Assembly (NCBI GenBank): GCA_018261905.1
Contig: JAGTRU010000001.1
Span: forward strand, 434,001-498,000
Direction of reading: 5' to 3'
DNA length: 64,000 nucleotides
Origin: Pseudomonadota bacterium
Lineage (GTDB): Bacteria; Pseudomonadota; Gammaproteobacteria; Burkholderiales; Rhodocyclaceae
Under the pieces are notes generated by a model. That model saw nothing but the letters and a program-made list of their open reading frames with translations. It did no database searches and had not been told where the DNA came from. Both the position numbers and the translations under genes were made by a program. Shown in pieces: positions 54,065 to 63,517 of the stretch (position 1 is its first letter; every line of letters starts with the position of its first letter).

Positions 54065-57000
54065 TGCGCACCTCCTGCCAACCTGGCCGGCACCACCGGC
54101 GGGCCTGCAACGGCCGGCGGAGAGGCGGGGGATGTAGTGGACTCAGCCAGCGTTGATTCGCCAGCTTTGGCCGTGGCAACAGCGACTGTTCTCGGCAACT
54201 CGAGGCCGCTCAGGCCGCGCGCCCCACCTTCGCCACTCCTTGCCGGTGCCGCCTGGGCCTGGGAACTGCTGAGCAGACGCAGATCGACGCCAATTTCCAC
54301 GCCTTCATTGTCCCAGGTCAGCCGGAAGCTGCCATCCGGTTGCCGGGTACGCTTCGCCGAGCTGATCATTTTTTCCAGGCCGAAACGTCCGGGAACACTG
54401 ATTACCTCGACAATCTTGCCTTCGAAAGTGGTCGCTGTGATGCGTGCGCCCGGGGTGCCGGCGGCGTTCGGCCAGATGAAATTGGCCCATTGAGCGGCAC
54501 CATTGCGATAGTTCAGTTTCTGCCCATCGATCTCGATCACGTAGCCGGTCGTTCCCGGCGAGGGTTGCGGTCGCAACATGAAGACCGTTTGCGCCGTCCC
54601 GCCGCCCGCCGCATCGGTGGCCGCGCCGCCTTCCAGCGGGGAAACCCAGCGCGAAAAATCGTTCATGAACTCGGGTTGCAGACTTAAGCCGAGATCGCCC
54701 CAGGTACGCGGCGTCACCGTATTGCCGCGACGCACGACCAGCGACCCCATGGCCGACTCGACATACTTGGCGATCGCCCCTTCCGGACCGAAGATTTGCG
54801 AGATTTCCGCCGGCGAGGCTTCGATGGTCGCTTTCGGCGAGAATGGGTACTTGATTGCCAGTTTGCGATTGAAGGGTTCGTACACCTGGGCCTCCCAGGT
54901 CTTGTTCAAGTCCTCCGCCGCCGGCTTGATGATTGCCGCATAAGTCTGCAACAACGGGCGCAACAGCAGCGGGCGCAATACGGCGCGCTGATTGTCGGGC
55001 ATCCCGGTCAGCATCTGTTCATCGACGAAGCGCAGCGACTCGGCGAGTTCCGAACTGCCGCCATCCAGGGTTTCCCGCATCAACTTGAGTGCCCCGGTAC
55101 CCGGATCGCCCTGATTTTTTAGCTGATTGAGGCGGGTGCGAATCTTCGAAAGCTGTTTCAGATAGGTGTCGAGCAAGGGATCACCCTGATCGCGCGGCAC
55201 GACCAGACGGCCAACCCCGGCGAATTCCTTACCGATCGGCCCCATCGGAATCTCGGCCGACTTGGCCGAAACATTGACATCCATTTGCACCCGGCTTGGC
55301 GACATCTGCAGGATCGAGCGTTTGAACCATTCGATGAAGCCCTTTTGCGCCCGCTCCAGGCCCAGGTTGGCCATGGCCGGGTTGTCCCAGGCGGTCTGAT
55401 CGAAAATTACCTTGATCAGCGTACCGACCGGCGAAGTCTGCGCATCGCCCAGCCGGTTCATCGCCGCCACGGCCTCCGGGAAAGTCTCGAAGGAAGCAAC
55501 GCTGACGCCCTGGACAAATTGTTTCCACTCGTCGGCGTAATCGCGTTTGTACATGGCGATCAGGGATTTCTGGATCTGCTCCGGGCTGCCTTCCAGCGTC
55601 AGGTCGTCCTTGGTCGAAGTCTGCAGGACCCAGTCGGCATTTTTCTGCTCGTTGGTCGCCGCTTCCTTGATCGCCGTCTGGACATATTCCCGCCAGGCCT
55701 CGACGGTGAAGGCTCCGGAAACGACGTGGCTGCCGGCAACCAGGGCGGCATTGTCCGGACCGACGATATTGGCCACCGTCACCGGCGTAAAGCGCGTTGA
55801 TGCCCGAGCCTTGATCTCGGCGTAGACGCGTTCGGCCGCCGGCATGCCGCGCACCACCTGACGCAGTTTATCGCGCACATCATCGACCAGCGTCAGGTTA
55901 TTGGTGATGGTCGGCCAGGCCGGATCGTTGGCATGCTCGAGATGGAAGGAGAGAATCCGCCCTGCCGAACGGATCATCTGTTCGCGGCTCATCGTGCCGC
56001 GATTGGCTTCCAGCCAGCCGCGCCAGAAGCGCGTGATCTGGTCGGAGAGATGGCCGACATCGACATGTTCGTGGCTGGACAACATCAGGTAGGTTTTGAG
56101 TGCGTTGTAACCGTCCTCGACATCGGTCGGCCGGGCATCCTTGTAGGGCTTGGCGCCCCCCGACTGACTGGTGGTCGGCGCGGCGGTTTGTGCCTTCAGG
56201 CGATCGCCGTGGGCATTGACTTCATTGAGGAAGGCTTCGAGATTCTCCTTGACCGGGGCCAACATCAAATTGCTGACGCCGGCAAAATACTCGCGACGCA
56301 ATTTATTGGCCATCGCCTCGCCTTGATAAAGGCCAAGACCGATTGAAAGCGGATGTTCGTCATTGAAGCGCTCGAGCTGGGACAGACGATCCTGCAGGAT
56401 ATCGAGCGCTTCCAGGCGCGACTGGAGATCGATCCGCCCTTCCTGGACGCGAGCCGCCTTGCCCATATCCTGCTCGACATTCTCGAGCAGGCTGCGGTTG
56501 TTGAGATAAGACCAACTCCAGCCGCCGAGCGCCAGGCCGAGGAAACACAAGGCCCCGAGGACTGCCAGTTGGCGCATCCGGCTCTTGAACTTGGTGGTGT
56601 GCTGACGGACCAGATTGCGATCCGGAAAGATGACCTTGGAAAAGAGTTCCTTGAGGAAGTAACCATGCCCCAGGGCGGCACGCACCTGGGTCGAATTGCC
56701 GCCGCTCAGCGAAAACTTTTTCAGAATCCGCTCGTTGGAGAGCGGCTTGATGTCGGCCGTCTGAATCGCCGAGGTAATGTAGAAACCGCGGAAGACCGGC
56801 TTGAACTGGAAAGGATTGTCTTCGAAAAGCGTGGCGATGAAGGCCTGCAAAGCCGGTTTGATGGAGGCGAATTCCGATGGGAAGGTAAGCAGGCCGGGCT
56901 GGGTGTTTTCGCCCTGGACATGCGACAACTGGGCTACGCTCATGGCGCGCAGACCTTCGTAAAGCTCATCGAAATGACGATCAAACAGGGAGATCAACTC

Positions 57001-57882
57001 GTTGCCCGCCGACTGCTCGTAGGGAATGGTCGCTCCCCACACCCGGTCGCGCTCGTTCCAGTCGAGATCGAGGAAGAAATCATGGAAACCGGGAATCAGG
57101 TCGACCTTGGTGAACAAGACATAAACCGGCGCGAAAACCTCAAGTCTTTCCGTCAACTCCTGCACCCGCTGGCGCAGGCTCTTCGCCAGGTTGATGGCAA
57201 AGCTCGGCGAATTTCCCATCAGCTCACCAATGCTGACGGTGACGATAATCCCGTTGATCGGAGCGCGCGAGCGATGCTTCTTCAGCAGATTGAGAAAGCC
57301 GAACCACTCTTCGCGGTCTTCCTCGTGCACCGAGTAACGTCCGGCGGTATCGAGCAGAATGCCCTCGGTGGTGAAAAACCAGTCGCAATTCCGGGTGCCG
57401 CCAATACCCTTGATGATGGCATTGCCGCCATCGTCGAAGGGAAATTTCAAGCCGGAATTGACGATCGCCGTGCTCTTGCCGGCCGCCGGATTACCGATGG
57501 TGATGTACCAGGGCAGTTCATATAAAGCCTCCGAACCGGAGACTTGCCCGAGCTTCGAGCTCTTGATGGTTTTCACCGCGTCCTGCATCCGGTATTTGAG
57601 GGTTTCGATCTCCGCCCCGGCGGCGGCCGAGACCCGCTTCTGCGTCGCATCGCCTTGTTGTTCGAGCATTGACCCAATGGCTTCGCCGGCCTGGCGAGCC
57701 CGCCGGCGACGCACCAGCCAGACGACGCCCCAGGCGGTGATGATCAGCGCACTGGCGATGGCGGCCCACAGCATGGCCACCTTCAGCGTCTTGGCGCCCA
57801 GGAAAAAGAAGGCGGAAATCGCGGCCACCCCGATGAAAGAGAGAAAGCGGGAGTCGGTCAGTAAGGAACGGAGTCGTGACAT
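54061..57882 (-). CDS. tssM: T6SS inner-membrane protein TssM (IcmF)
   Basis: 1273 residues. Two N-terminal transmembrane helices (about 16-31 and 38-57), a cytoplasmic NTPase domain with Walker A GNPAAGKS at 130-137, a third helix near 435-455, then a long periplasmic part ending in the TssJ-binding region. The Walker A is intact. Pairs with TssL and TssJ as the trans-envelope channel. Overlaps tagF by 4 bases and follows the 473-residue gene by 15. Confidence 0.95.
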   Translation of the reverse strand: MSRLRSLLTDSRFLSFIGVAAISAFFFLGAKTLKVAMLWAAIASALIITAWGVVWLVRRRRARQAGEAIGSMLEQQGDATQKRVSAAAGAEIETLKYRMQDAVKTIKSSKLGQVSGSEALYELPWYITIGNPAAGKSTAIVNSGLKFPFDDGGNAIIKGIGGTRNCDWFFTTEGILLDTAGRYSVHEEDREEWFGFLNLLKKHRSRAPINGIIVTVSIGELMGNSPSFAINLAKSLRQRVQELTERLEVFAPVYVLFTKVDLIPGFHDFFLDLDWNERDRVWGATIPYEQSAGNELISLFDRHFDELYEGLRAMSVAQLSHVQGENTQPGLLTFPSEFASIKPALQAFIATLFEDNPFQFKPVFRGFYITSAIQTADIKPLSNERILKKFSLSGGNSTQVRAALGHGYFLKELFSKVIFPDRNLVRQHTTKFKSRMRQLAVLGALCFLGLALGGWSWSYLNNRSLLENVEQDMGKAARVQEGRIDLQSRLEALDILQDRLSQLERFNDEHPLSIGLGLYQGEAMANKLRREYFAGVSNLMLAPVKENLEAFLNEVNAHGDRLKAQTAAPTTSQSGGAKPYKDARPTDVEDGYNALKTYLMLSSHEHVDVGHLSDQITRFWRGWLEANRGTMSREQMIRSAGRILSFHLEHANDPAWPTITNNLTLVDDVRDKLRQVVRGMPAAERVYAEIKARASTRFTPVTVANIVGPDNAALVAGSHVVSGAFTVEAWREYVQTAIKEAATNEQKNADWVLQTSTKDDLTLEGSPEQIQKSLIAMYKRDYADEWKQFVQGVSVASFETFPEAVAAMNRLGDAQTSPVGTLIKVIFDQTAWDNPAMANLGLERAQKGFIEWFKRSILQMSPSRVQMDVNVSAKSAEIPMGPIGKEFAGVGRLVVPRDQGDPLLDTYLKQLSKIRTRLNQLKNQGDPGTGALKLMRETLDGGSSELAESLRFVDEQMLTGMPDNQRAVLRPLLLRPLLQTYAAIIKPAAEDLNKTWEAQVYEPFNRKLAIKYPFSPKATIEASPAEISQIFGPEGAIAKYVESAMGSLVVRRGNTVTPRTWGDLGLSLQPEFMNDFSRWVSPLEGGAATDAAGGGTAQTVFMLRPQPSPGTTGYVIEIDGQKLNYRNGAAQWANFIWPNAAGTPGARITATTFEGKIVEVISVPGRFGLEKMISSAKRTRQPDGSFRLTWDNEGVEIGVDLRLLSSSQAQAAPARSGEGGARGLSGLELPRTVAVATAKAGESTLAESTTSPASPPAVAGPPVVPARLAGGAQ

Positions 57883-57897
57883 TGCAGATGGTTTCTA

Positions 57898-59319
57898 TCA
57901 AGTGGGGCTGGGTTCGGTATTGGCTCGGGCGACAAAAGGCGTGGCCAGAAGCACCGCCCGGTCGAGTTCGTGTTGGTTACTCAAACAGAGCACCGGCGAT
58001 TCGGTGGCGAGCACCTTGCTTCGGGCACAGGCCAGGGCCAGCAGGCTACCGATCGGCGCCAGGGCACCATTGACGGTGCCGGTCGCGAGACAATCCTTGA
58101 GCGGATCGAGGTGCGAGAAGGATTCGCCCAGTCCTTCCAGCGCTTCGGTGACAAGTCCGGGACGATGGTCGCCATCGAATACCACGGTTTTGATCAGGGG
58201 ACTTTCCACGGCGCTAACATCGAGCAGCCCGGCGATCAGTTGTTCGATCAGCTTGCCGCTGATCCGGCCGCCGGCATCGACCGGCTTGTCGCGGGGCCCC
58301 TGACTGACCCGGCTGATCACGGTCGCTTCCGGCAAGGCGAGGCGCTCAACCATTGCTCGGCTGGCCAGCAACAAGGCGACAGCCCCTTCCCCGGGAATTT
58401 TTCTATCCTGATGCTTGGCCGAAAACAATTTGTTCCCGGCTGCCCATTTGTCGACGGTCTGCTCATCGACCGCGGAAACGGCGCCGGCCAGCAGGAACAA
58501 CTCATTGTTCGACGCTTCGCGGTTGGCGCGCAGGATGATCTCGTCCACCTGGCGCATGGCAGCCGCTTCGTTGCTCACCGGAAGCACGGCAATTTCGAGA
58601 TCCGTCTTGTTCAGGGTGGGCCAGTAGTTCACTTGCAACCAGGTGCGCAAAGCCGGAAAATGGCTCGGACTCCAGTCGCCGGGCACCAACCAAAGCACTT
58701 GCAGGTGCGGCTTGTCGGCCCCCTCCGCGAACCATCCGGCCATGCTGTGCTGGGCCTTTTCCAGCACTCCGTCGAGCAAAGCCAGGGCCCGCTGCACCGC
58801 TTCCTGATCAAATAGTTGACGAATCGCCCCGCTCTCCTCGGCCAGCTTTTCACCCATGCCGTCGACATCAAGATCCGGCACTTCGGCCAGGAAGACAGGG
58901 AAACCCTCATCATCGGCCAAGCGGGAACCAGGCTCGGGTCGCTTGCCAGCTTCGATGGCGGCAAGAATATCGTCCGCCGAGGCGCCGGCCGGCGCACTCA
59001 AAAAGGCGTCGACCAGGCACAGGGAAAACGAGCGCTCGGCCGCTGCCGTCTGGGCCCGCTTGCCGGCCAGCGGATCGTCATCGAGCATTGCCGGAGCCGG
59101 CGGCGGAGTGGCCGGCGGCGGCGCCTTCAGATGCTCGATGAAACCGCGCAGCAACAGGTAGCCGCCGACCAAGGCGAGCGGCAAGGCGCCGAGATACAGC
59201 GCCAGATCGATCCGGCTCGGCTCGTAATCGTTCGACTGCCACCAGGCGAGAACCAGACCCCACACGATGGCGAAGGTCAGCAAACTTCCGCCAAGTACCT
59301 TTAATACAGAAGACCACAT
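57898..59319 (-). CDS. T6SS-locus membrane protein with a thiolase/ketoacyl-synthase-like C-terminal region
   Basis: 473 residues. Two N-terminal helices (about 8-27 and 40-58) then a Pro-rich hinge (PPPATPPPAP). The rest is soluble. Residues 310-318 (GEGAVALLL) and 412-430 (ATGTVNGALAPIGSLLALA) resemble conserved beta-ketoacyl-synthase strands, but catalytic Cys-His-His residues are not in place. Similar proteins occur beside tssM in some betaproteobacterial loci, from memory. Role unknown; perhaps a scaffold. It sits between PAAR and tssM. Confidence 0.5.
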   Translation of the reverse strand: MWSSVLKVLGGSLLTFAIVWGLVLAWWQSNDYEPSRIDLALYLGALPLALVGGYLLLRGFIEHLKAPPPATPPPAPAMLDDDPLAGKRAQTAAAERSFSLCLVDAFLSAPAGASADDILAAIEAGKRPEPGSRLADDEGFPVFLAEVPDLDVDGMGEKLAEESGAIRQLFDQEAVQRALALLDGVLEKAQHSMAGWFAEGADKPHLQVLWLVPGDWSPSHFPALRTWLQVNYWPTLNKTDLEIAVLPVSNEAAAMRQVDEIILRANREASNNELFLLAGAVSAVDEQTVDKWAAGNKLFSAKHQDRKIPGEGAVALLLASRAMVERLALPEATVISRVSQGPRDKPVDAGGRISGKLIEQLIAGLLDVSAVESPLIKTVVFDGDHRPGLVTEALEGLGESFSHLDPLKDCLATGTVNGALAPIGSLLALACARSKVLATESPVLCLSNQHELDRAVLLATPFVARANTEPSPT

Positions 59320-59341
59320 GAGTAAGGTGCGCCTTTGTCCG

Positions 59342-59608
59342 TCAATCCGTGGTCAGCGACTGGCTGGCGATCAGGGTCGCGCCGCAGGCCGTCAGGTCGC
59401 CATGGCGGGCGGCCGGCCTGCCATCGATGATGGCGGTCGAGTCGCCGGTAACGATGACCGTGACGCTGCCATGCCCCCGCTGCGGACAAGTCACCTTGTC
59501 GCCGACGCGGGCCACGCCCTTGCCATCGCAGTCGCTGGTTTCCGACGCCGAAATGACGACACCGCCATGACTGGTCTTGTCGCCCAAAAGAATGAATGGT
59601 CTGCTCAT
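59342..59608 (-). CDS. PAAR-repeat spike-tip protein
   Basis: 88 residues, a minimal PAAR protein with no effector extension. PAAR-type text: RVGDKVTCPQRGHG, GDSTAIIDGRPAARHGDLTACG, GATLIASQSL. It would cap VgrG at the needle tip. No vgrG is in the window, so its partner must be elsewhere. Confidence 0.85.
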   Translation of the reverse strand: MSRPFILLGDKTSHGGVVISASETSDCDGKGVARVGDKVTCPQRGHGSVTVIVTGDSTAIIDGRPAARHGDLTACGATLIASQSLTTD

Positions 59609-59654
59609 CTACTACTCCACTGATTAGATCGACAAATACTCGCCGCTGCCATAA

Positions 59655-60539
59655 CTAGCGCCCGGCCTTGCCGAGCACTCCCGGCCGGCGCAATTCGACG
59701 TGCCCGTAATCCTGCATCTTCCAGTTACCCCCCCAGGTCAGCCCAACCTGCTCGGCAATCTCGCCATACAGTTCGTAGCCCCGCATGGCCCATGGGTCGC
59801 GCTCGGAAATAACAACTTTCCCGTCACGGAAAAAGGCCGAGTCGGCGGCCAAGCCATGCTGGTGATAGCTCATGTTGGCCCCGACCTGGGTTACGTGACT
59901 GCCCTGCTCCTGCAACTTCGCCTGCCGTTCCGGACTGCGATAGCCCTCGATCAACGCCATGTCGTAGCCATGGCGCTCCTTCATCAACTTGAAGACGACC
60001 AGCAGGCGCTGGGTGAATTCCTGATCGAGCAAATCCCAGTTGCGGCTGGCAAAAACCACATCCGGGCGGACCATCTCGACCTCGCGCGTCGTAAACACTT
60101 CCGGCGGCAACGCGGGCGGCGGCACCAGTTGTTCGCCTTCGAGCAAGACGGCAATTTGGCGATCGGCCATCACCGTGTCGTCGGCAAAATCGAATATCGC
60201 CGGACCACGCAAGACCAGGGCAACCAGGGATGGCGCGACGACCATCGACAAGGCACCGGCGACCAGCAGCGGATGCTGCGCAACGAATTGCCCGAAACCG
60301 CCTAGCCGCCGCCCGCCCCCCCGAAGCAGCCGGCTCGACGCGGTCGCCAGCCAGCCGCCACAGCGCGCCAGCGGTGCCCAGCCAGAGCCGACGGCACCCC
60401 ACAGGGTCGACATCAGGCGTGCCCGACTGGCGGGAAAAACCATCAGCACAACGCCTATCGAAACAATCAGGAAATATGCAAAAATCGTAGCAAAAATCAC
60501 GCACCAACCTTTATTAAGACTCTGACTACGGGTATCCAT
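59655..60539 (-). CDS. Membrane-anchored M15-family (VanY/TagX-like) peptidase of the T6SS locus
   Basis: 294 residues from ATG 60539. Two N-terminal hydrophobic segments (about 12-35 and 90-110) put the C-terminal domain in the periplasm. M15 motifs: EGYRSPERQAKL, the zinc motif SYHQHGLAAD (about 223-232), and YGHVEL. Such peptidases cut peptide stems of peptidoglycan. TagX in Acinetobacter T6SS loci, recalled as an endopeptidase, is the closest functional parallel. It probably opens the wall for complex insertion. Heads the minus-strand unit leading to tssM. Confidence 0.75.
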   Translation of the reverse strand: MDTRSQSLNKGWCVIFATIFAYFLIVSIGVVLMVFPASRARLMSTLWGAVGSGWAPLARCGGWLATASSRLLRGGGRRLGGFGQFVAQHPLLVAGALSMVVAPSLVALVLRGPAIFDFADDTVMADRQIAVLLEGEQLVPPPALPPEVFTTREVEMVRPDVVFASRNWDLLDQEFTQRLLVVFKLMKERHGYDMALIEGYRSPERQAKLQEQGSHVTQVGANMSYHQHGLAADSAFFRDGKVVISERDPWAMRGYELYGEIAEQVGLTWGGNWKMQDYGHVELRRPGVLGKAGR

Positions 60540-60706
60540 GAAAAGCAACGGCAGAACACGGCAAAATACAAAGTCCGCAAGTTTAATACAAATGAATAGC
60601 CGTGCGATATTGCCAAAGTCATATTATAATCAATTTCTATCCCACTCGCATTCTTAAGGCCTGTTTCAGGCGCATTTCCAACCCGGAACCGAACGAAAGA
60701 AAACCG
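60540..60706. promoter_or_regulatory. Divergent A/T-rich promoter region
   Basis: 167 noncoding bases between the M15 peptidase (minus) and the 60707 gene (plus). A perfect TATAAT lies at 60625-60630 on the plus strand, without a good -35 at the right distance. Nothing else is evident. Confidence 0.35.
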
Positions 60707-61393
60707 ATGAGCATCCTGCAAGATCTCGACCCCCAAAACGCCAAAATCAACGCCTCCACCTCGCCGGCCGGAAAGACCAGAAAGATGGCCTGGATGCTTG
60801 CCGTGCTGTCATTTACCGGCGGCATGATCTGGCTGTTTTACAACTTCCAGTACGCGCCGAGCAGCACACCGAGCGAGCCAGGCACGACATTGCCCGCCAG
60901 CCTCGCTACTTCGTCCAGCCCCCCGGAAATTGCCCAGGCCGCCCCGCCCCGCCAGGCGACGGCACCCACCCCCGCGCTTACGGCCAACGAGGGAAGTGCC
61001 CAGATCCGCCAAAATGCCCCCGCGGTAGCTGAGTCCAAGATCGAAAGCAATACCGGCGACAAGGCCCTGGCAGCGAGAGCGCCGGAGTCAGCCAAAGTCG
61101 ATAGTGGCAAAGAGCCCCCGCCGCCGGCCAAAGTGGCGCCGAGCAAAGCCGCCCCCACCACCGCGTTAGCCAAGGCCTCGCCAGTCAAAGCATCCCCTGC
61201 ACCGGAGACCCGGGCAAAAACCGCTAAACCGGCAAAACTGGCACAACAGAAAAAGCCGGCGAGCAAAGTCAGCGCCAGCAAATCGACCAAGAAAACGGTT
61301 GCCGGCACGGCAAGCAAAGGCTCGACGACGGCCAAAGCCGAGAAAAGACCGGCCGAACGCGATATCGACATCATCACCGCCATCGTCAGATAA
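60707..61393 (+). CDS. Single-pass membrane protein with Ala/Pro/Lys-rich linker
   Basis: 228 residues from ATG 60707 (MSILQDLDPQNAKINAST), with GAAAGA upstream. One transmembrane helix at about 29-45 (LAVLSFTGGMIWLFYNF), then a long low-complexity tail rich in Ala, Pro, Ser and, further on, Lys (APSKAAPTTALAKASPVKAS). The extreme C-terminus is ERDIDIITAIVR. It resembles TonB-like or cell-wall-spanning linkers but has no TonB domain. A T6SS link is possible only by position. Confidence 0.55.
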   Translation: MSILQDLDPQNAKINASTSPAGKTRKMAWMLAVLSFTGGMIWLFYNFQYAPSSTPSEPGTTLPASLATSSSPPEIAQAAPPRQATAPTPALTANEGSAQIRQNAPAVAESKIESNTGDKALAARAPESAKVDSGKEPPPPAKVAPSKAAPTTALAKASPVKASPAPETRAKTAKPAKLAQQKKPASKVSASKSTKKTVAGTASKGSTTAKAEKRPAERDIDIITAIVR

Positions 61394-61424
61394 GCCGACA
61401 CGTACCGGCGAAGCGCGAGTGCCG

Positions 61425-61462
61425 AAGCAAAAAGGCCAATCAAACGATTGGCCTTTTTGCTT
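61425..61462. terminator. Bidirectional rho-independent terminator
   Basis: Perfect 17-bp stem AAGCAAAAAGGCCAATC / GATTGGCCTTTTTGCTT with a 4-base loop (AAAC) between the 61393 stop and the convergent cysB end. T-runs lie within the stem on both strands. Confidence 0.8.
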
Positions 61463-61500
61463 GCTCCAGGTGCTACCCGCGGGTAGCGGCAATGACCGGA

Positions 61501-62436
61501 TCAGTCGCCCCCATTTTGCGGTTTGAGGGCAGCCTTGATCACCTCGTCGCCGATATCCGGGCAGACTTTTTCGATAAAGGCATGCGCATAGCTGCGCAGA
61601 TACGTCCCCCGGCGCACGGCCAGCCGGGTCGTATTCTCGGGGAACAGATGCGGCACCGGGATCAGGTGCAGATTGCGGTCCTGTTCGGCGTCATAGGCGA
61701 CCGAAGCCACCACCCCGACCCCCAGCCCCAGGTTGACATACGTCTTGATCACGTCGGCGTCGATGGCCGAGAGCACGATGTCGGGAACGATGCCGGCATC
61801 GGCGAAGGCCTTGTCGACGTGCGCCCGCCCGGTAAACCCCTCGTGATAGGTGATGATCGGGTATTCGCTCAAGATTTCCAGCGTAATTTCTCCGGCCGCG
61901 AGGAGCGGATGTCCGTCCGGCACGATGATCGCATGATGCCAGGAGTAGTACGGGAAGGAGGCCAGCTCCGGCACCTTGTTCAGGCTTTCGGTAGCGATGC
62001 CGACGTCAGCCTGGCCGGAAACCACCAGGTCGGCGATCTCGTTCGGACTGCCTTGCAATAGCGTCAAATGCACTTTCGGATAGTCGGCCTTGAACCACTT
62101 GATAATGGTCGGCAAGGCATAGCGCGCCTGGGTGTGCGTCGTCGCGATGACGAAATGGCCGGTTTCCCGGCTGGCGAACTGGTCGGCGATACGGCGCAGG
62201 TTCTGGGTGTCGAGCAGGATGCGTTCGACGACCTGGACGAGTTCCTTGCCGGGTTCGGTCAGGCCGAGCAGGCGCTTGCCACGACGGATGAAGATCTCGA
62301 TGCCAAGTTCGTCCTCGAGATCCTTGATGTGCTTGCTGACGCCGGGTTGCGAGGTGTACAGCGCGCTGGCGACCTCGGTCAGGTTGAAGTCCTGGCGCAC
62401 GGTTTCGCGGATGATGCGGAGTTGCTGGAAATTCAT
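61501..62436 (-). CDS. cysB: LysR-family regulator CysB
   Basis: 311 residues. N-terminal HTH (MNFQQLRIIRETVRQDFNLTEVASALYTSQPGVSKH) and effector domain with TTHTQARYALP, both typical of CysB, which uses N-acetylserine or O-acetylserine to activate sulfate assimilation genes. It follows cysA by 13 bases, so regulator and transporter are co-transcribed. cysE, the source of its inducer, lies about 35 kb away in this window. Confidence 0.95.
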   Translation of the reverse strand: MNFQQLRIIRETVRQDFNLTEVASALYTSQPGVSKHIKDLEDELGIEIFIRRGKRLLGLTEPGKELVQVVERILLDTQNLRRIADQFASRETGHFVIATTHTQARYALPTIIKWFKADYPKVHLTLLQGSPNEIADLVVSGQADVGIATESLNKVPELASFPYYSWHHAIIVPDGHPLLAAGEITLEILSEYPIITYHEGFTGRAHVDKAFADAGIVPDIVLSAIDADVIKTYVNLGLGVGVVASVAYDAEQDRNLHLIPVPHLFPENTTRLAVRRGTYLRSYAHAFIEKVCPDIGDEVIKAALKPQNGGD

Positions 62437-62449
62437 TTTTTATCTCTCC

Positions 62450-63517
62450 TCAGGCCGCCAGCGGCTCTTTCTGGAATACACGGATGGCTCTCGGGCGCAG
62501 CGACACCTGGTCGCCTTCACGCAGCCCAAGGGTGGCCAATGCCTCACGCGAGAACGACACCTCGATCAGTTCGCCGTCCGGGCGACTGAGTTCGAGCTGG
62601 GCCATCGGGCCGATCGAAATGATGCGCAGGATTTTGGCAGGCAGGCCGCTGCCCGGGGCATCGATCGGCAGCAGGTCGAATTCGTGCGGCCGGACGAAAC
62701 CGACCGCCTGGTCGGCGGCGCCATGTTCGGCCCCGACCGCCAGCGCATGTTCACCAAGATGCAGGTGACCGTCCTCGACGCGGCCGTGGAACAGGTTGAC
62801 CGAACCGAGGAAGCTGGCGACGAAGGGCGTCGCCGGGTAGTCATAGACATGTTCCGGCGTACCGATCTGCTCGACCTTGCCCTTGTTCATCAGCACGACG
62901 CTGTCCGAGACCTCAAGCGCCTCTTCCTGGTCGTGCGTGACGAAGACGCTGGTCACGTGGATTTCGTCGTGCAACTGGCGCAGCCAGCGACGCAGTTCCT
63001 TGCGCACCTTGGCATCGAGCGCGCCGAAGGGCTCGTCGAGCAGCAGTACTTTCGGCTCGACGGCCAGGGCGCGGGCCAGGGCGATGCGCTGGCGCTGACC
63101 ACCGGACAGCTGCGACGGATAGCGGTCAGCCAGCCATTCGAGTTGCACCAGTTCGAGCAGGCGGCGGACGCGCTTGCTGATTTCCGCCTCGCTCGGCCGG
63201 AACTTGCGCGGCCGCACGCGCAGGCCGAACGCCACGTTGTCGAACACGCTCATGTGGCGGAACAGCGCGTAATGCTGGAAGACGAAGCCGACCTGGCGTT
63301 CGCGGACATGGCGGTCGGAGGCATCGTCGCCTTCGAGCAGGATCTGGCCTTTGTCGGCAAATTCGAGGCCGGCGATGATGCGCAGCAGGGTCGTCTTGCC
63401 GCAACCCGACGGCCCGAGCAGGGCGACCAGTTCGCCGGACGGGATCTCGATGGACACATCGTCCAGCGCCTGGAAGCTGCCGAACTGCTTGCTGACATTG
63501 CGAATGGCGATACTCAT
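62450..63517 (-). CDS. cysA: Sulfate/thiosulfate ABC transporter ATP-binding protein CysA
   Basis: 355 residues. Walker [10 protein letters not shown] at 35-43, signature [15 protein letters not shown], Walker [13 protein letters not shown], and a C-terminal TOBE-like domain with [11 protein letters not shown]. The ATG overlaps the cysW stop by 4 bases. Confidence 0.95.
   Translation of the reverse strand: MSIAIRNVSKQFGSFQALDDVSIEIPSGELVALLGPSGCGKTTLLRIIAGLEFADKGQILLEGDDASDRHVRERQVGFVFQHYALFRHMSVFDNVAFGLRVRPRKFRPSEAEISKRVRRLLELVQLEWLADRYPSQLSGGQRQRIALARALAVEPKVLLLDEPFGALDAKVRKELRRWLRQLHDEIHVTSVFVTHDQEEALEVSDSVVLMNKGKVEQIGTPEHVYDYPATPFVASFLGSVNLFHGRVEDGHLHLGEHALAVGAEHGAADQAVGFVRPHEFDLLPIDAPGSGLPAKILRIISIGPMAQLELSRPDGELIEVSFSREALATLGLREGDQVSLRPRAIRVFQKEPLAA

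Noticed and set aside
56353..57525. 390-codon plus-strand frame inside tssM
   Set aside because: Lies opposite the TssM NTPase domain, whose Walker A motif and helices are intact.
60540..60548. TTG start for the M15 peptidase at 60548
   Set aside because: ATG 60539 is in frame three codons later and is the simpler choice; neither has a strong ribosome site.
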